Assembly: GCF_018860505.1 (NCBI RefSeq)
Contig: NZ_JAHKPU010000030.1
Location: forward strand, 186,001-250,000
Reading direction: 5' to 3'
DNA: 64,000 nt
Source: Pacificibacter marinus
Lineage (GTDB): Bacteria > Pseudomonadota > Alphaproteobacteria > Rhodobacterales > Rhodobacteraceae
A model generated the notes under the pieces. The model saw only the letters and a list, made by a program, of their open reading frames with translations. It was not told the DNA's origin and ran no database searches. The stretch's first letter is position 1. Each line of letters starts with the position of its first letter. Below, piece after piece: positions 7,855 to 16,150 of the stretch. The position numbers and the translations under genes were made by a program.

Positions 7855-8574
7855 TCAGCGGGTTTCACCAAAGGCGCGCAGCCAAGTTGCATCAATTTTT
7901 GCGATGACATCCGCCTCAAACCGGTCGATCTGTTCCCAATACCTGCCCGATGGCACGAAATAGTCGAATTGCCGCTCAAGTGATGCGGCCTCGCTTGCGA
8001 CAGCAATGTCGTATATCTCGGCCTCCACATCGCGCAACGCATCAGATTTGTCACAACGCGGATAAGGTAACACACTCTCTCCAGCACTTAAATTTACAAC
8101 AGCACAGCCTTGCTGCGCCGCGCAAACTTGCAACCGTCGTGCTTTGGCACGCAGCGACACCAACGTCGGGTCTTTGCGCAGCGGGTCTGCCGCGCCTGAG
8201 CCATAAAAGTGGGTCGCGCCCGTCTTTGGGTAAACCATGTCACAGGCGAAAAATGCCAAAACATCGGGGCGAAACGCATCGAGCGCCCAATAGGCAGACG
8301 TAAACGCCATCGTGCCGCCTGCATAAACAAATCCACCGTATTTATTTTGCGCAGGTACATAAGTATCAGCACCGATTTGCAGACGTCCTTGAGGGATTTC
8401 TTGTGGGCGACGCTCTGGTGGAAAGTCCTCTGGGTGGATGAAATGCGTCCATTGTGGCACCGCTTGCCAAGCGTTGTTTATAACGACAACCGCGTCAAAA
8501 CCACTGATATCCCAAGAGGCGACCTCGGGCGCGTTTGGGGCACTGCCGACGATAAGAACTGAAGTATGGGACAT
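7855..8574 (-). CDS. Uncharacterised protein with N-terminal nucleotide-fold-like motif
   Basis: I do not recognise this 239-residue protein as a named family. It has no signal peptide or membrane segment. It opens with a beta-strand and glycine turn (VLIVGSAPNAPEV) followed by DAVVVINNAW, a pattern seen at the start of sialyltransferase-like and DUF115/MptE-like folds (GxGPS... then D.V...N). A second conserved-looking stretch is YAGGTMAFTSAYWALDAFRPDVLAFFACDM, followed by THFYGSG, which resembles a ligand pocket. Codon use is like its neighbours. It is flanked by the LysR gene in the same direction (120-base gap) and a divergent azoreductase. A glycosyltransferase-type or pterin-type enzyme is possible but unproven. 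Confidence 0.7.
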   Translation of the reverse strand: MSHTSVLIVGSAPNAPEVASWDISGFDAVVVINNAWQAVPQWTHFIHPEDFPPERRPQEIPQGRLQIGADTYVPAQNKYGGFVYAGGTMAFTSAYWALDAFRPDVLAFFACDMVYPKTGATHFYGSGAADPLRKDPTLVSLRAKARRLQVCAAQQGCAVVNLSAGESVLPYPRCDKSDALRDVEAEIYDIAVASEAASLERQFDYFVPSGRYWEQIDRFEADVIAKIDATWLRAFGETR

Positions 8575-8760
8575 GATCCGTGGGGCCTGTTTGTGTTTTT
8601 AGGGAGTGTAGCTCGATCCTGCAAAACGTCTAGGCACCCCCCTGCATTCAAGGTTCATTTGCGAACGCTTTATGCGCGAGAATACCGACTTACGTCGATT
8701 TCAAAGCGTCCCTAATTCTTGTGCTCAGATAAAACGCGCCTTCAACTCCAAGGATATTTC

Positions 8761-9297
8761 ATGACACATGTACTTACGATCAACAGCTCAGCACGTCACG
8801 CGACCTCAGCATCGCGCAAACTAACGGCGCAAATCGTTCAATCATTGAACGCTGACATAACAACGGAACGTGATCTGTCTCAATCCATTGCCCATATCAA
8901 CGAGGCATGGGTTGGGGCGAACTTCACGCCTGCAGAGGACCGCACTGACACGCAAAAAGACATCTTGGCCTTGTCAGACGCATTGGTGGATGAACTGATT
9001 GCCGCGGATGTTATCGCCATAGGCCTGCCCGTCTATAACTTTGGCGTTCCTGCCGCAATGAAAGCATGGATCGATCAAGTTGCGCGCGTCGGGCGTACAT
9101 TCAACTATACAGAAAACGGCCCTGTCGGAAAACTGGCAGGCAAGAAGGCCATCGTTGCTTTCGCATCCGGTGGCACCCCATTGGGCGCGGACTATGATTT
9201 TGCATCAACCTATTTGCGTCACATTCTTGGTTTTATCGGAATCACTGACGTGAGCTTTGTGACCTCGGAGGATCAGATTGCCGCGCTTGCGGCCTAA
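8761..9297 (+). CDS. azoR: FMN-dependent NADH azoreductase
   Basis: Flavodoxin-like fold with the AzoR signatures: INSSARHATSASRKLT near the N-terminus (FMN phosphate loop), IGLPVYNFGVPAAMKAWIDQ around the flavin, GRTFNYTENGPVGKL, and ASGGTPLG. Family enzymes are dimeric cytosolic quinone/azo reductases using NADH and serve in thiol or quinone stress. I chose ATG 8761, which has an AAGGA ribosome-binding site (8751-8755) and matches the usual N-terminus; an upstream ATG at 8719 has no such support. At 178 residues it is somewhat shorter than E. coli AzoR (about 200). It is monocistronic, with a terminator immediately downstream. Confidence 0.9.
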   Translation: MTHVLTINSSARHATSASRKLTAQIVQSLNADITTERDLSQSIAHINEAWVGANFTPAEDRTDTQKDILALSDALVDELIAADVIAIGLPVYNFGVPAAMKAWIDQVARVGRTFNYTENGPVGKLAGKKAIVAFASGGTPLGADYDFASTYLRHILGFIGITDVSFVTSEDQIAALAA

Positions 9298-9318
9298 TCG
9301 CACGAACCCAAACGTTCT

Positions 9319-9346
9319 AAGGCGCACTATATATAGGGTGCGCCTT
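9319..9346 (+). terminator. Hairpin terminator after azoR
   Basis: AAGGCGCAC / GTGCGCCTT forms a perfect 9-bp stem around an AT-rich loop (9328-9337), followed by TTATTATAT. The T-tract is interrupted, so termination may be partial. Confidence 0.65.
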
Positions 9347-9416
9347 ATTATATAGAGATGCCATTGGCACAGCGCTTGACTCACCTCGCACGTCAGCGTA
9401 ATGCAAGCACAACTCT

Positions 9417-9547
9417 CCGGAAGCACCTAGACTTCCGGTCCCATGGCATAAGCCGGGATCGCCCTCCGTCAGCGCGTTGCGCCCACGGGGGCGCTCATCG
9501 TTTGGCAAATTGTCTTGGAACGTCGCCGCCTCATCCTCACATGAGGC
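9417..9547 (+). promoter_or_regulatory. Hairpin-rich 5' leader of ffh
   Basis: Three perfect stems lie in the non-coding region before ffh: CCGGAAG/CTTCCGG (9417-9438), GCGCCC/GGGCGC (9479-9494) and GCCTCA/TGAGGC (9528-9547). The last ends 20 bases before the strong AGGAGGG ribosome-binding site (9568-9574). The SRP RNA tetraloop/asymmetric-loop signature is absent, so this is not the 4.5S RNA gene. A cis-regulatory leader controlling Ffh synthesis is possible; I recall an alphaproteobacterial ffh leader motif in RNA surveys but cannot verify a match. Confidence 0.45.
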
Positions 9548-9579
9548 ACATCAGTCTTTAAGGTCTTAGGAGGGCCGGC

Positions 9580-11091
9580 ATGTTTGAAAATCTATCCGAA
9601 CGCCTCTCCGGTGTTTTTGACAAGCTGACGAGCCAAGGCGCGTTGTCCGAAGATGACGTCAAAACAGCACTGCGCGAAGTGCGTGTGGCCCTTTTGGAAG
9701 CTGACGTTTCCTTGCCTGTGGCCCGCGATTTCGTCAAAGCCGTGCAAGACCGCGCCACGGGCCAAGCTGTTACCAAGTCCGTGACCCCTGGCCAGCAGGT
9801 GATCAAAATCGTCCACGACGAATTGGTCAATGTGCTAAGCGGCGGTTCTGAAGAAAACGCAGAGCTGCTCAAAGTCGACAATCCCCCTGCCCCGATCTTG
9901 ATGGTCGGTCTGCAAGGTGGTGGTAAAACCACAACGACTGCGAAACTGGCAAAACGTCTGAAAGAAAAACAAGGCAAGCGCGTCCTGATGGCCTCGCTCG
10001 ATGTGTACCGCCCTGCGGCGATGCAACAGCTTGAAGTCTTGGGCCAACAAATCGGCGTCGACACTCTGCCGATCGTTGCAGGCCAAAAACCTGCCGACAT
10101 CGCCAAGCGTGCCAAGCAACAAGCGACCATGGGCGGCTATGACGTTTACATGCTCGACACGGCTGGCCGCTTGTCTATCGATGACGAACTGATGGCCGAA
10201 GTCGAAGCCGTCCGTGATGTGACCAACCCACGCGAAACCTTGCTCGTGGTTGATGGTCTCACCGGTCAGGATGCAGTCAACACAGCCGAAAACTTTAACG
10301 ACCGCATTGGCATTTCCGGCGTCGTTCTGACCCGTATGGATGGTGACGGACGCGGTGGTGCTGCGCTGTCTATGCGTGCTGTCACTGGCAAGCCGATCAA
10401 ATTCGTCGGTCTTGGCGAAAAAATGGATGCGATCGAGGAATTCACTCCTGATCGTATCGCTGGCCGTATTCTTGGCATGGGCGACATTGTTGCCCTTGTT
10501 GAAAAGGCCCAAGAGACCATCGAGGCCGAGCAAGCAGAGCGCATGATGCGCCGCTTCACCAAAGGCCAGTTCAACATGAACGACATGAAAATGCAGCTCG
10601 AGCAGATGCTCAAAATGGGCGGCATGGAAGGTCTCATGGGAATGATGCCAGGCATGGGCAAAATGGCCAAGCAGGTCAAAGACAGTGGCTTTGAAGATAA
10701 AACCATCAAACGCCAAATTGCTCTGATCCAATCCATGACCAAACGTGAACGCGCCAACCCCGCGCTGTTGCAAGCTTCGCGCAAGAAACGTATCGCCAAA
10801 GGTGCGGGTCTTGAAGTGTCAGAATTGAACAAGCTTTTGAAAATGCACCGTCAAATGGCGGACATGATGAAAAAGATGGGCAAAATGGGCAAAGGCGGCA
10901 TGCTGAAACAGGCCATGAAAGGCATGATCGGCAAAGGCGGCCCTCAAGGTTTGGAAGATATGGATCCCGCGAAAATGGCCGAAGCCACCAAAGCCCTGCA
11001 AGGCGCTATGCCGCGCGGCATGGGCCTGCCTGGTCTTGGCGGCGGCATGGGTTTGCCCGGCAATCTCACGGGATTGGGTAAGAAGAAATAA
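9580..11091 (+). CDS. ffh: Signal recognition particle protein Ffh
   Basis: GTPase of the signal recognition particle, which binds signal sequences of nascent inner-membrane proteins together with 4.5S RNA. The N domain is at about residues 1-90. The G domain has the P-loop GLQGGGKT (110-117), the DTAGRL motif, the TRMDGDGRGGAAL motif and the GLGEKMD closing motif. The M domain (about 300-470) is extremely methionine-rich and carries the RNA-binding segment with SMTKRERANPALL. Length is 503 residues; the tail is Gly/Met-rich. A strong AGGAGGG ribosome-binding site sits 5 bases before the ATG. It is the first gene of the operon running through trmD, rplS and rpmE. Confidence 0.98.
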   Translation: MFENLSERLSGVFDKLTSQGALSEDDVKTALREVRVALLEADVSLPVARDFVKAVQDRATGQAVTKSVTPGQQVIKIVHDELVNVLSGGSEENAELLKVDNPPAPILMVGLQGGGKTTTTAKLAKRLKEKQGKRVLMASLDVYRPAAMQQLEVLGQQIGVDTLPIVAGQKPADIAKRAKQQATMGGYDVYMLDTAGRLSIDDELMAEVEAVRDVTNPRETLLVVDGLTGQDAVNTAENFNDRIGISGVVLTRMDGDGRGGAALSMRAVTGKPIKFVGLGEKMDAIEEFTPDRIAGRILGMGDIVALVEKAQETIEAEQAERMMRRFTKGQFNMNDMKMQLEQMLKMGGMEGLMGMMPGMGKMAKQVKDSGFEDKTIKRQIALIQSMTKRERANPALLQASRKKRIAKGAGLEVSELNKLLKMHRQMADMMKKMGKMGKGGMLKQAMKGMIGKGGPQGLEDMDPAKMAEATKALQGAMPRGMGLPGLGGGMGLPGNLTGLGKKK

Positions 11092-11093
11092 CC

Positions 11094-11642
11094 ATGACCA
11101 CAGCCCCAACCATAGAAACCCAACGCTTGCGCCTTCGTGCGCATGTCAGCTCAGATTTCGACGCTTACGCCGATGTCTTTGCCTCTGACCGTGCGGGTTA
11201 CATGGGGCAACTCAAACGCCGTCAAGCATGGTTCAGCTTTTGCTCTGACGTGGCGCAGTGGTCTTTGTTTGGCCATGGGGCTTGGGGCGTTGAGACCTTA
11301 GAAGATCGCAAGTTTGTTGGCCAAGTGGCATTGCTCAAGCCAGACCATTTCCCCGAATTGGAATTGGGCTGGATGATGACCGCTGAAGGCGAGGGCAAAG
11401 GTTACGCCTTTGAGGCCGCCCAAATGGCGCGTGACTTTGCCTATGCAGAGCTTGGCCAAGACACGCTTGTGTCCTACATCGATCCAAAAAACACGCGATC
11501 CATCGCCTTGGCCACACGCCTTGGTGCGCTGCGCGATGATACAGCCGCGCGCCCCGATGGGGAAACTTTGGATGAAACAGTTGTATACCGCCACCCAGAG
11601 GCTTCGGCCTTGATGGATGGCGGAATGGAGGCTTACGCATGA
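11094..11642 (+). CDS. GNAT-family N-acetyltransferase (RimJ/RimL type)
   Basis: A 182-residue acetyltransferase of the RimJ/RimL branch. It opens with IETQRLRLRAHVSSDFDAYADVF (first strand and helix); the acetyl-CoA region is ELGWMMTAEGEGKGYAFEAAQ (variant of the usual Q/RxxGxG/A loop), followed by VSYIDPKNTRSIALATRLGA, typical of the C-terminal half. The target could be a protein N-terminus or a small amine; it is not determinable here. It starts 2 bases after the ffh stop and overlaps the chorismate mutase start by 4 bases (ATGA), so it is certainly part of the operon. Confidence 0.88.
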   Translation: MTTAPTIETQRLRLRAHVSSDFDAYADVFASDRAGYMGQLKRRQAWFSFCSDVAQWSLFGHGAWGVETLEDRKFVGQVALLKPDHFPELELGWMMTAEGEGKGYAFEAAQMARDFAYAELGQDTLVSYIDPKNTRSIALATRLGALRDDTAARPDGETLDETVVYRHPEASALMDGGMEAYA

Positions 11643-11935
11643 GTGATCCAATCGCCTTGGCCCAAGAGGTCCTTAAAGAACATCGCGAGAGCATTGATCG
11701 CCTCGATGCAATCCTTGTTTACACCCTTGGTGAGCGTTTCAAGCACACCCAAGCGGTTGGCAAACTCAAAGCCGAACATGATCTTCCGCCCTCTGATCCA
11801 GCGCGTGAGACCAAACAAATTGCCCGCCTTGAGGATCTCGCAAAACGCGCAGACCTTGATCCGGAATTCGCAAAAGCTTTCCTGAAATTCATCATTCAGG
11901 AAGTTATCCATCATCACGAAAAACACCAAGAATAA
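11639..11935 (+). CDS. aroQ: Chorismate mutase, AroQ class
   Basis: A short all-helical AroQ-fold chorismate mutase (98 residues), converting chorismate to prephenate for Phe/Tyr synthesis. Visible hallmarks are the N-terminal helix with [34 protein letters not shown] (active-site Arg/Lys ladder), [12 protein letters not shown], and the C-terminal [14 protein letters not shown]. It is the monofunctional form, not fused to prephenate dehydratase. Translation is coupled to the GNAT gene by an ATGA overlap. A chorismate mutase between ffh and rpsP recurs in Rhodobacterales (recalled, not checked). Confidence 0.92.
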   Translation: MSDPIALAQEVLKEHRESIDRLDAILVYTLGERFKHTQAVGKLKAEHDLPPSDPARETKQIARLEDLAKRADLDPEFAKAFLKFIIQEVIHHHEKHQE

Positions 11936-11979
11936 CCGGCACTTCGATCCGGTCCCTTACTCAATCAGGAGAATTCACT

Positions 11980-12366
11980 ATGTCTATGAAAATTCGTCTC
12001 GCCCGCGGTGGCTCTAAAAAACGCCCTTTTTACCGTATCGTAGCAGCTGACTCACGCATGCCACGCGACGGTCGTTTCATCGAGAAACTCGGCACATACA
12101 ACCCACTCTTGGCCAAAGATTCCGAAGAGCGCGTGATCATGGATCTCGATCGCGTAAAATACTGGTTGGGCGAAGGCGCACAGCCAACAGACCGCGTTGT
12201 ACGTATGCTCGAAGCGGCTGGTGTTGTTGCTAAAACTGAACGTAACAACCCGAAAAAAGCTGTTCCAGGCAAAAAAGCACAAGAGCGTGCTGAAGAAAAA
12301 GCTCAAAAAGCTGCTGACGCGGCTGAAGCTGCTGCGGCACCTGCCGAGGCTGCTGCTGAGGAATAA
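11980..12366 (+). CDS. rpsP: 30S ribosomal protein S16
   Basis: The small-subunit assembly protein S16. It begins [26 protein letters not shown] and continues [33 protein letters not shown], all canonical. At 128 residues it exceeds the usual 80-90 because of a long lysine/glutamate/alanine-rich tail (about 85-128), common in alphaproteobacterial S16. The ribosome-binding site is AGGAG at about 11971-11975. The tail end also provides the GAGGA sequence that appears to serve as ribosome-binding site for the next gene. Confidence 0.98.
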   Translation: MSMKIRLARGGSKKRPFYRIVAADSRMPRDGRFIEKLGTYNPLLAKDSEERVIMDLDRVKYWLGEGAQPTDRVVRMLEAAGVVAKTERNNPKKAVPGKKAQERAEEKAQKAADAAEAAAAPAEAAAEE

Positions 12367-12371
12367 GCCCC

Positions 12372-13010
12372 TTGGCCCTGTCCACGTCTTTTACCGACAA
12401 CGAGCGCATAGCGCTTGAAAAGGTGATGCGATTGCGGCGCGATGTGCGGCGTTTTCGCAGCATCCCCGTCGATCCAGAGATTATGGACATATGCCTGACG
12501 AGCTTTTCTTTGGCCCCATCCGTCGGACTGTCACAGCCTTGGCGGATTGTGGATGTCAAAAGTGATAACGCCCGCGCGGCGGTTCTTGATAATTTCGAGA
12601 CCGCCAACACGCGGGCGTTGCGCGGTTATACGGGTGACACGGCGAAACTCTATGCCGGATTGAAACTGGCCGGTCTGCAAGATGCCCCCATTCATTTGGC
12701 CGTCTTTTGCGACGAAGCCACCCAAAAGGGCAAAGGTCTTGGCGCAGGAACGATGCCTGAAATGCGCCGATATTCTGTCGTCTGCGCGATCATGCAGTTT
12801 TGGCTGACCTTGCGCACTCATGGGCTTGGGCTGGGTTGGGTGTCTATTTTAGATGCCGCGCGCCTGAAAGCGGATCTCGACATTGCTGACGATTGGGAAT
12901 TGGTCGGTTATCTGTGTATCGGGCATCCCGAATCTGAGGGGTTGGACCCGGAACTTGAACAGCTGGGCTGGGAAGAACGTTTGCCTTGCCCGAAACTTGA
13001 GACACGGTAA
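12372..13010 (+). CDS. bluB: 5,6-dimethylbenzimidazole synthase BluB
   Basis: A nitroreductase-fold flavin-destroying enzyme that turns FMNH2 plus O2 into 5,6-dimethylbenzimidazole, the lower ligand of vitamin B12. Recognisable BluB features are the RRDVRRFR motif (about residues 22-29), APSVGLSQPWR, the EMRRYSVVCAIMQFWLTLR helix, GLGLGWVSILD and the closing LGWEERLPCP. Length (212) is normal. It starts at a TTG codon only 6 bases after rpsP, using GAGGA inside the rpsP end as ribosome-binding site; the alternative ATG at 12426 would delete part of the N-terminal helix. Its location inside a ribosome/SRP operon, away from other cobalamin genes, is unusual. The family call is strong. Confidence 0.88.
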   Translation: MALSTSFTDNERIALEKVMRLRRDVRRFRSIPVDPEIMDICLTSFSLAPSVGLSQPWRIVDVKSDNARAAVLDNFETANTRALRGYTGDTAKLYAGLKLAGLQDAPIHLAVFCDEATQKGKGLGAGTMPEMRRYSVVCAIMQFWLTLRTHGLGLGWVSILDAARLKADLDIADDWELVGYLCIGHPESEGLDPELEQLGWEERLPCPKLETR

Positions 13011-13087
13011 TCTGACGCAAAAGCCTTTTACCCAAAGCCGCACTCTCGGGTTTTGGTAAATGGCCTTAGACTATGAAAGAGCACGCT

Positions 13088-13597
13088 ATGAGCGAACCGA
13101 GAATTATCGTTGGGGCCATCGCAGGGTCATTTGGCGTCCACGGCGATGTGCGCCTCAAATCCTTTTGCGCGGACCCACAAGCGATTGCTGACTACAGCCC
13201 GCTGTTCACCGAAGACGGCACGCGCAGCTTTGACGTAACCATAAAACAATCGATCAAGAACGGCTTTGTCGTGTCTTTATCTGGCGTCAAAACCAAAGAA
13301 GATGCCGATGCGCTCAAAGGCGTCACAGTTTTTGCAAACCGTGATCAACTGCCCTCTTTGCCCGATGATGAATATTACTACACCGACTTGATTGGCCTCG
13401 AAGTCTTTGACACTGGCGGCACCAAATTGGGCGAAGTGCGGCTTGTGGTCGATCACGGTGCTGGCGATCTGTTAGAGGTCCATGCGCCAAATCTACGCGA
13501 ACCTGCCTTGCTGCCCTTCACCAAGGCCGCCGTCCCGACCGTCGACTTGGCCAGCAAACGCATTATCGCTGACCCACCCGAAGGTTTATTCGAGTAA
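13088..13597 (+). CDS. rimM: Ribosome maturation factor RimM
   Basis: RimM binds S19 and assists maturation of the 30S head. The N-terminal RimM barrel ([21 protein letters not shown]) and the C-terminal PRC-barrel ([13 protein letters not shown]... [18 protein letters not shown]... [14 protein letters not shown]) are both complete. I use ATG 13088 (MSEPRII), preceded by AAAGAG at Shine-Dalgarno distance; an in-frame ATG at 13073 is possible. The operon position between rpsP and trmD is the classic one, although here bluB is inserted before it and a sulfotransferase-like gene after it. Confidence 0.95.
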   Translation: MSEPRIIVGAIAGSFGVHGDVRLKSFCADPQAIADYSPLFTEDGTRSFDVTIKQSIKNGFVVSLSGVKTKEDADALKGVTVFANRDQLPSLPDDEYYYTDLIGLEVFDTGGTKLGEVRLVVDHGAGDLLEVHAPNLREPALLPFTKAAVPTVDLASKRIIADPPEGLFE

Positions 13598-13604
13598 AGA
13601 GCAC

Positions 13605-14381
13605 ATGAGCAGGCGTGTCGTCATACATGCAGGGTTTCACAAAACAGGTACGAAAACCCTACAGGCCACGCTTGCCCAAAACAGCGCATTGCTGTTGCCC
13701 CATGTTGAACTGTACCTGCAACAAGGGGCGTTGATTTCAGCGCTGTCACAAGCAGTTTTAGATTTCTCGGGCAATCGCTGCAAAGACACGAAAGCCAATA
13801 TCACCGCCCATGCGCGTGCATTTTTTTCGCTTATAGACCTAGATGATCCACGTCCCGTGTTGGTCAGTAGTGAAAGCCTTGCGGGGCACTTCCCGGGGGC
13901 CTCAGGCGTAGGCAAATACGAACCGGCACCAATTGCGATGGAATTAATCCGCGATGCTTGGGGCGATGTCGTGGGCGATGCAGACGGTTTTGAGACATAT
14001 TACACGACACGGCGTGAAGGATGGTTGGCCTCATGCCATTGGCAACGACTGAAAAACAATCGATCCACCATGAGCCTTGATGACTATGTCGCAAAATACG
14101 CAGCCGCAGCAGATCATGACAAGATTATCAACGATCTACGCGCCCGCTTAGGTGATCGGGTCGTTCACACCAAAGCGATAGAAGACCTCAATCATCCTAT
14201 TGATCCCCTGCTAGATATTCTCAAGTTGACGCATCTGCGCTCGGACCTGATACTGCCCGAAAATGTGAATGTTTCCTTATGCGATGACGCGCGTGCGCAG
14301 CTTTTAGAGCTCAATCGTCGTAAACTTTGGGGCGAGGATTTTAAAACGGCTAGAGCGGCGATCTTACGTACAGCCCCCTAA
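13605..14381 (+). CDS. Sulfotransferase-like P-loop protein
   Basis: The N-terminus RRVVIHAGFHKTGTKTLQ is the 5'-phosphosulfate-binding loop seen in sulfotransferase-like families (GxxKxGTxxLQ). VLVSSESLAGHF and a TTRREGWLASCHWQRLK stretch further in match the 3'-phosphate-binding Ser/Arg region. At 258 residues it is a compact soluble protein with no signal peptide. The likely substrate donor is PAPS; the acceptor is unknown. It starts 8 bases after rimM and precedes trmD by 39 bases, so it is co-transcribed with core translation genes, yet it is not part of the conserved operon. The start at 13605 is chosen because the homologous loop begins 8 residues later; the longer open frame overlaps rimM. 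Confidence 0.75.
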   Translation: MSRRVVIHAGFHKTGTKTLQATLAQNSALLLPHVELYLQQGALISALSQAVLDFSGNRCKDTKANITAHARAFFSLIDLDDPRPVLVSSESLAGHFPGASGVGKYEPAPIAMELIRDAWGDVVGDADGFETYYTTRREGWLASCHWQRLKNNRSTMSLDDYVAKYAAAADHDKIINDLRARLGDRVVHTKAIEDLNHPIDPLLDILKLTHLRSDLILPENVNVSLCDDARAQLLELNRRKLWGEDFKTARAAILRTAP

Positions 14382-14420
14382 GCCCTTTCCCTTTGCACCC
14401 TCGCGCGTCTATATGGGCCT

Positions 14421-15248
14421 ATGAGCACAGATACACCCAACACCGCCCCTAAGCTTGCCACCAAATCCCACGGCCGTTTGGCTGTGCGCCCAACTGCGCA
14501 ACCGCGCGAATTGATGCAAGACACGCCTGACATCGCGGGCATGTGGAAGGCCAAAATTATCACGCTTTTGCCAACCGCCTTTCCAGGAATGTTGGGCGAA
14601 AGCTTGACAGGTAAAGCGCTGCAAGATGGGCTGTGGCAGATCGAGCCTATTGATCTGCGTATCTTCGGCGAAGGCAAGCACCGCAATGTCGATGACACGC
14701 CTGCGGGCGGTGGTGCAGGTATGGTCTTGCGTCCTGATATCATGGGCAAAGCTGTGGACTTTGCGATGAACGGCCTGCCGACAGATCGCAAAAAATGGCC
14801 ACTGGTTTATCTATCCCCGCGCGGCAAACGCTTTGATCAGGCCACGGCAAAACGTTGGTCCGAAGCTGAAGGTGTCACCCTGATTTGTGGTCGTTTCGAA
14901 GGCCTTGATGAACGGGTCATTGAACATTTTGATATCGAAGAGATATCGTTGGGCGATTTCGTTTTGACCGGTGGTGAAATCCCCGCGACAGCGATGATCG
15001 ACGCCACCGTGCGGCTCTTGCCCGGTGTGCTCGGCAATGCCCAAAGCATAGAAGACGAAAGCCATTCAAACGGCCTGTTGGAACACCCGCAATATACCCG
15101 CCCCAAAGACTGGCGCGGGCATGAAATTCCCGAAGTACTGATGTCTGGTCACCACGGAAAAATCGCGGACTGGCGTCTGAAAATGGCGCAAGACATCACC
15201 AAAGACAGACGGCCAGATATGTGGACCGAATACGTCAAACATAAATAG
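14421..15248 (+). CDS. trmD: tRNA (guanine-N1)-methyltransferase TrmD
   Basis: SPOUT-class knotted methyltransferase making m1G37 in tRNAs that read CNN codons, preventing frameshifting. Motifs seen: FGEGKHRNVDDTPAGGGAGMV, VYLSPRGKRFDQ, LICGRFEGLDERVIEHF, DFVLTGGEIPA and the C-terminal PQYTRPKDWRGHEIPEVLMSGHHGKI. Relative to E. coli TrmD (255 residues) there is a 40-residue N-terminal extension with KSHGRLAVRPTAQPRELM; I recall similar extensions in Rhodobacterales TrmD. The enzyme core starts at MWKAKIITLLP. About 270 bases separate it from rplS. Confidence 0.97.
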   Translation: MSTDTPNTAPKLATKSHGRLAVRPTAQPRELMQDTPDIAGMWKAKIITLLPTAFPGMLGESLTGKALQDGLWQIEPIDLRIFGEGKHRNVDDTPAGGGAGMVLRPDIMGKAVDFAMNGLPTDRKKWPLVYLSPRGKRFDQATAKRWSEAEGVTLICGRFEGLDERVIEHFDIEEISLGDFVLTGGEIPATAMIDATVRLLPGVLGNAQSIEDESHSNGLLEHPQYTRPKDWRGHEIPEVLMSGHHGKIADWRLKMAQDITKDRRPDMWTEYVKHK

Positions 15249-15477
15249 CACAAGCCGCGCCATTCCATGCTTGTCCAAGCCACAATTCGCGCCTATACAC
15301 CGACTGTTCGGGATTGGAATCAGTCACCGGACCGTTTGTGTATTGGCATTTGTGCTTTCTTCGGCACAAGATCTTGCCCCATAGCAGACGCGACAAATGA
15401 AAACGATCTGAACCCTCTGGCGGGCATCATCTGATGGACCCGATAGAAGACACAGAGCTCTGGGGACGTACACACCT

Positions 15478-15495
15478 TCACGGAAAATACCGTGA
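15478..15495 (+). promoter_or_regulatory. Hairpin in the rplS leader
   Basis: TCACGG-AAAATA-CCGTGA forms a perfect 6-bp stem ending 20 bases before the rplS ATG. The 267-base gap 15249-15515 holds no gene. The stem could be part of an L19 leader or merely stabilise the 5' end. Confidence 0.4.
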
Positions 15496-15515
15496 GCATA
15501 TATTGGAGAATAGCG

Positions 15516-15890
15516 ATGGATCTTATCGCACAGCTGGAAGCCGAGCAGGTTGCTGCTCTTGGCAAAACTATTCCAGATTTCAAAGCGGGTGACACCATCC
15601 GCGTTGGTTACAAAGTCACTGAGGGCACGCGCTCTCGTGTACAGAACTACGAAGGCGTTTGTATCGCTCGTAAGAACGGCAAAGGCATCGCCGGCTCGTT
15701 CACAGTTCGCAAAATCTCATTCGGTGAAGGCGTAGAACGCGTATTCCCGCTGCACTCAACCAACATCGACAGCATCGAAGTTGTGCGTCGTGGCCGTGTG
15801 CGCCGTGCGAAGCTCTACTACTTGCGCGATCGTCGCGGTAAATCCGCACGTATCTCTGAAGTCACCAACTACAAAGCGCCAAAGGCGTAA
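15516..15890 (+). CDS. rplS: 50S ribosomal protein L19
   Basis: L19, at the interface of the two subunits. The sequence [10 protein letters not shown], then [60 protein letters not shown] and [19 protein letters not shown] is canonical. I start at ATG 15516 ([11 protein letters not shown]), with a GGAGAA ribosome-binding site at 15504-15509; an upstream GTG at 15492 would add 8 non-conserved residues and falls inside a hairpin. The protein has 124 residues. It is followed 11 bases later by rpmE. Confidence 0.97.
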   Translation: MDLIAQLEAEQVAALGKTIPDFKAGDTIRVGYKVTEGTRSRVQNYEGVCIARKNGKGIAGSFTVRKISFGEGVERVFPLHSTNIDSIEVVRRGRVRRAKLYYLRDRRGKSARISEVTNYKAPKA

Positions 15891-15901
15891 GGGGCACTAT
15901 C

Positions 15902-16123
15902 ATGAAAAAAGATACACACCCAGAATACCACATGATCAACGTCAAAATGACAGACGGTACAGTGGTTCAAATGAAATCCACTTGGGGTTCCGAGGGCGAC
16001 CAGCTTGCACTCGACATCGACCCAACTGCACACCCTGCATGGAATGGCGGCAGCTCCCGTCTTCTCGATGCTGGCGGCCGTGTGTCCAAGTTCAAAAACA
16101 AATACGCAGGTCTTGGCTTCTAA
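15902..16123 (+). CDS. rpmE: 50S ribosomal protein L31
   Basis: Small ribosomal protein (73 residues) beginning [22 protein letters not shown] and ending [13 protein letters not shown], matching L31. The CXXC zinc pair of C+ type L31 is absent, so this is a zinc-independent form. The AAGGGG ribosome-binding site is at 15889-15894, overlapping the rplS end. It is the last gene of the ffh-rpmE operon and is followed by a strong terminator. Confidence 0.95.
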   Translation: MKKDTHPEYHMINVKMTDGTVVQMKSTWGSEGDQLALDIDPTAHPAWNGGSSRLLDAGGRVSKFKNKYAGLGF

Positions 16124-16150
16124 GCCAAATACCTTTGACTGTATTACAGA

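Noticed and set aside
9417-9579. 4.5S SRP RNA gene upstream of ffh
   Set aside because: The conserved GGAAG-containing tetraloop/asymmetric-loop arrangement of SRP RNA domain IV is not present; only simple stems are seen.
9835-10773. 312-codon open frame opposite ffh
   Set aside because: It is the antisense shadow of a strongly conserved gene and has no family features.
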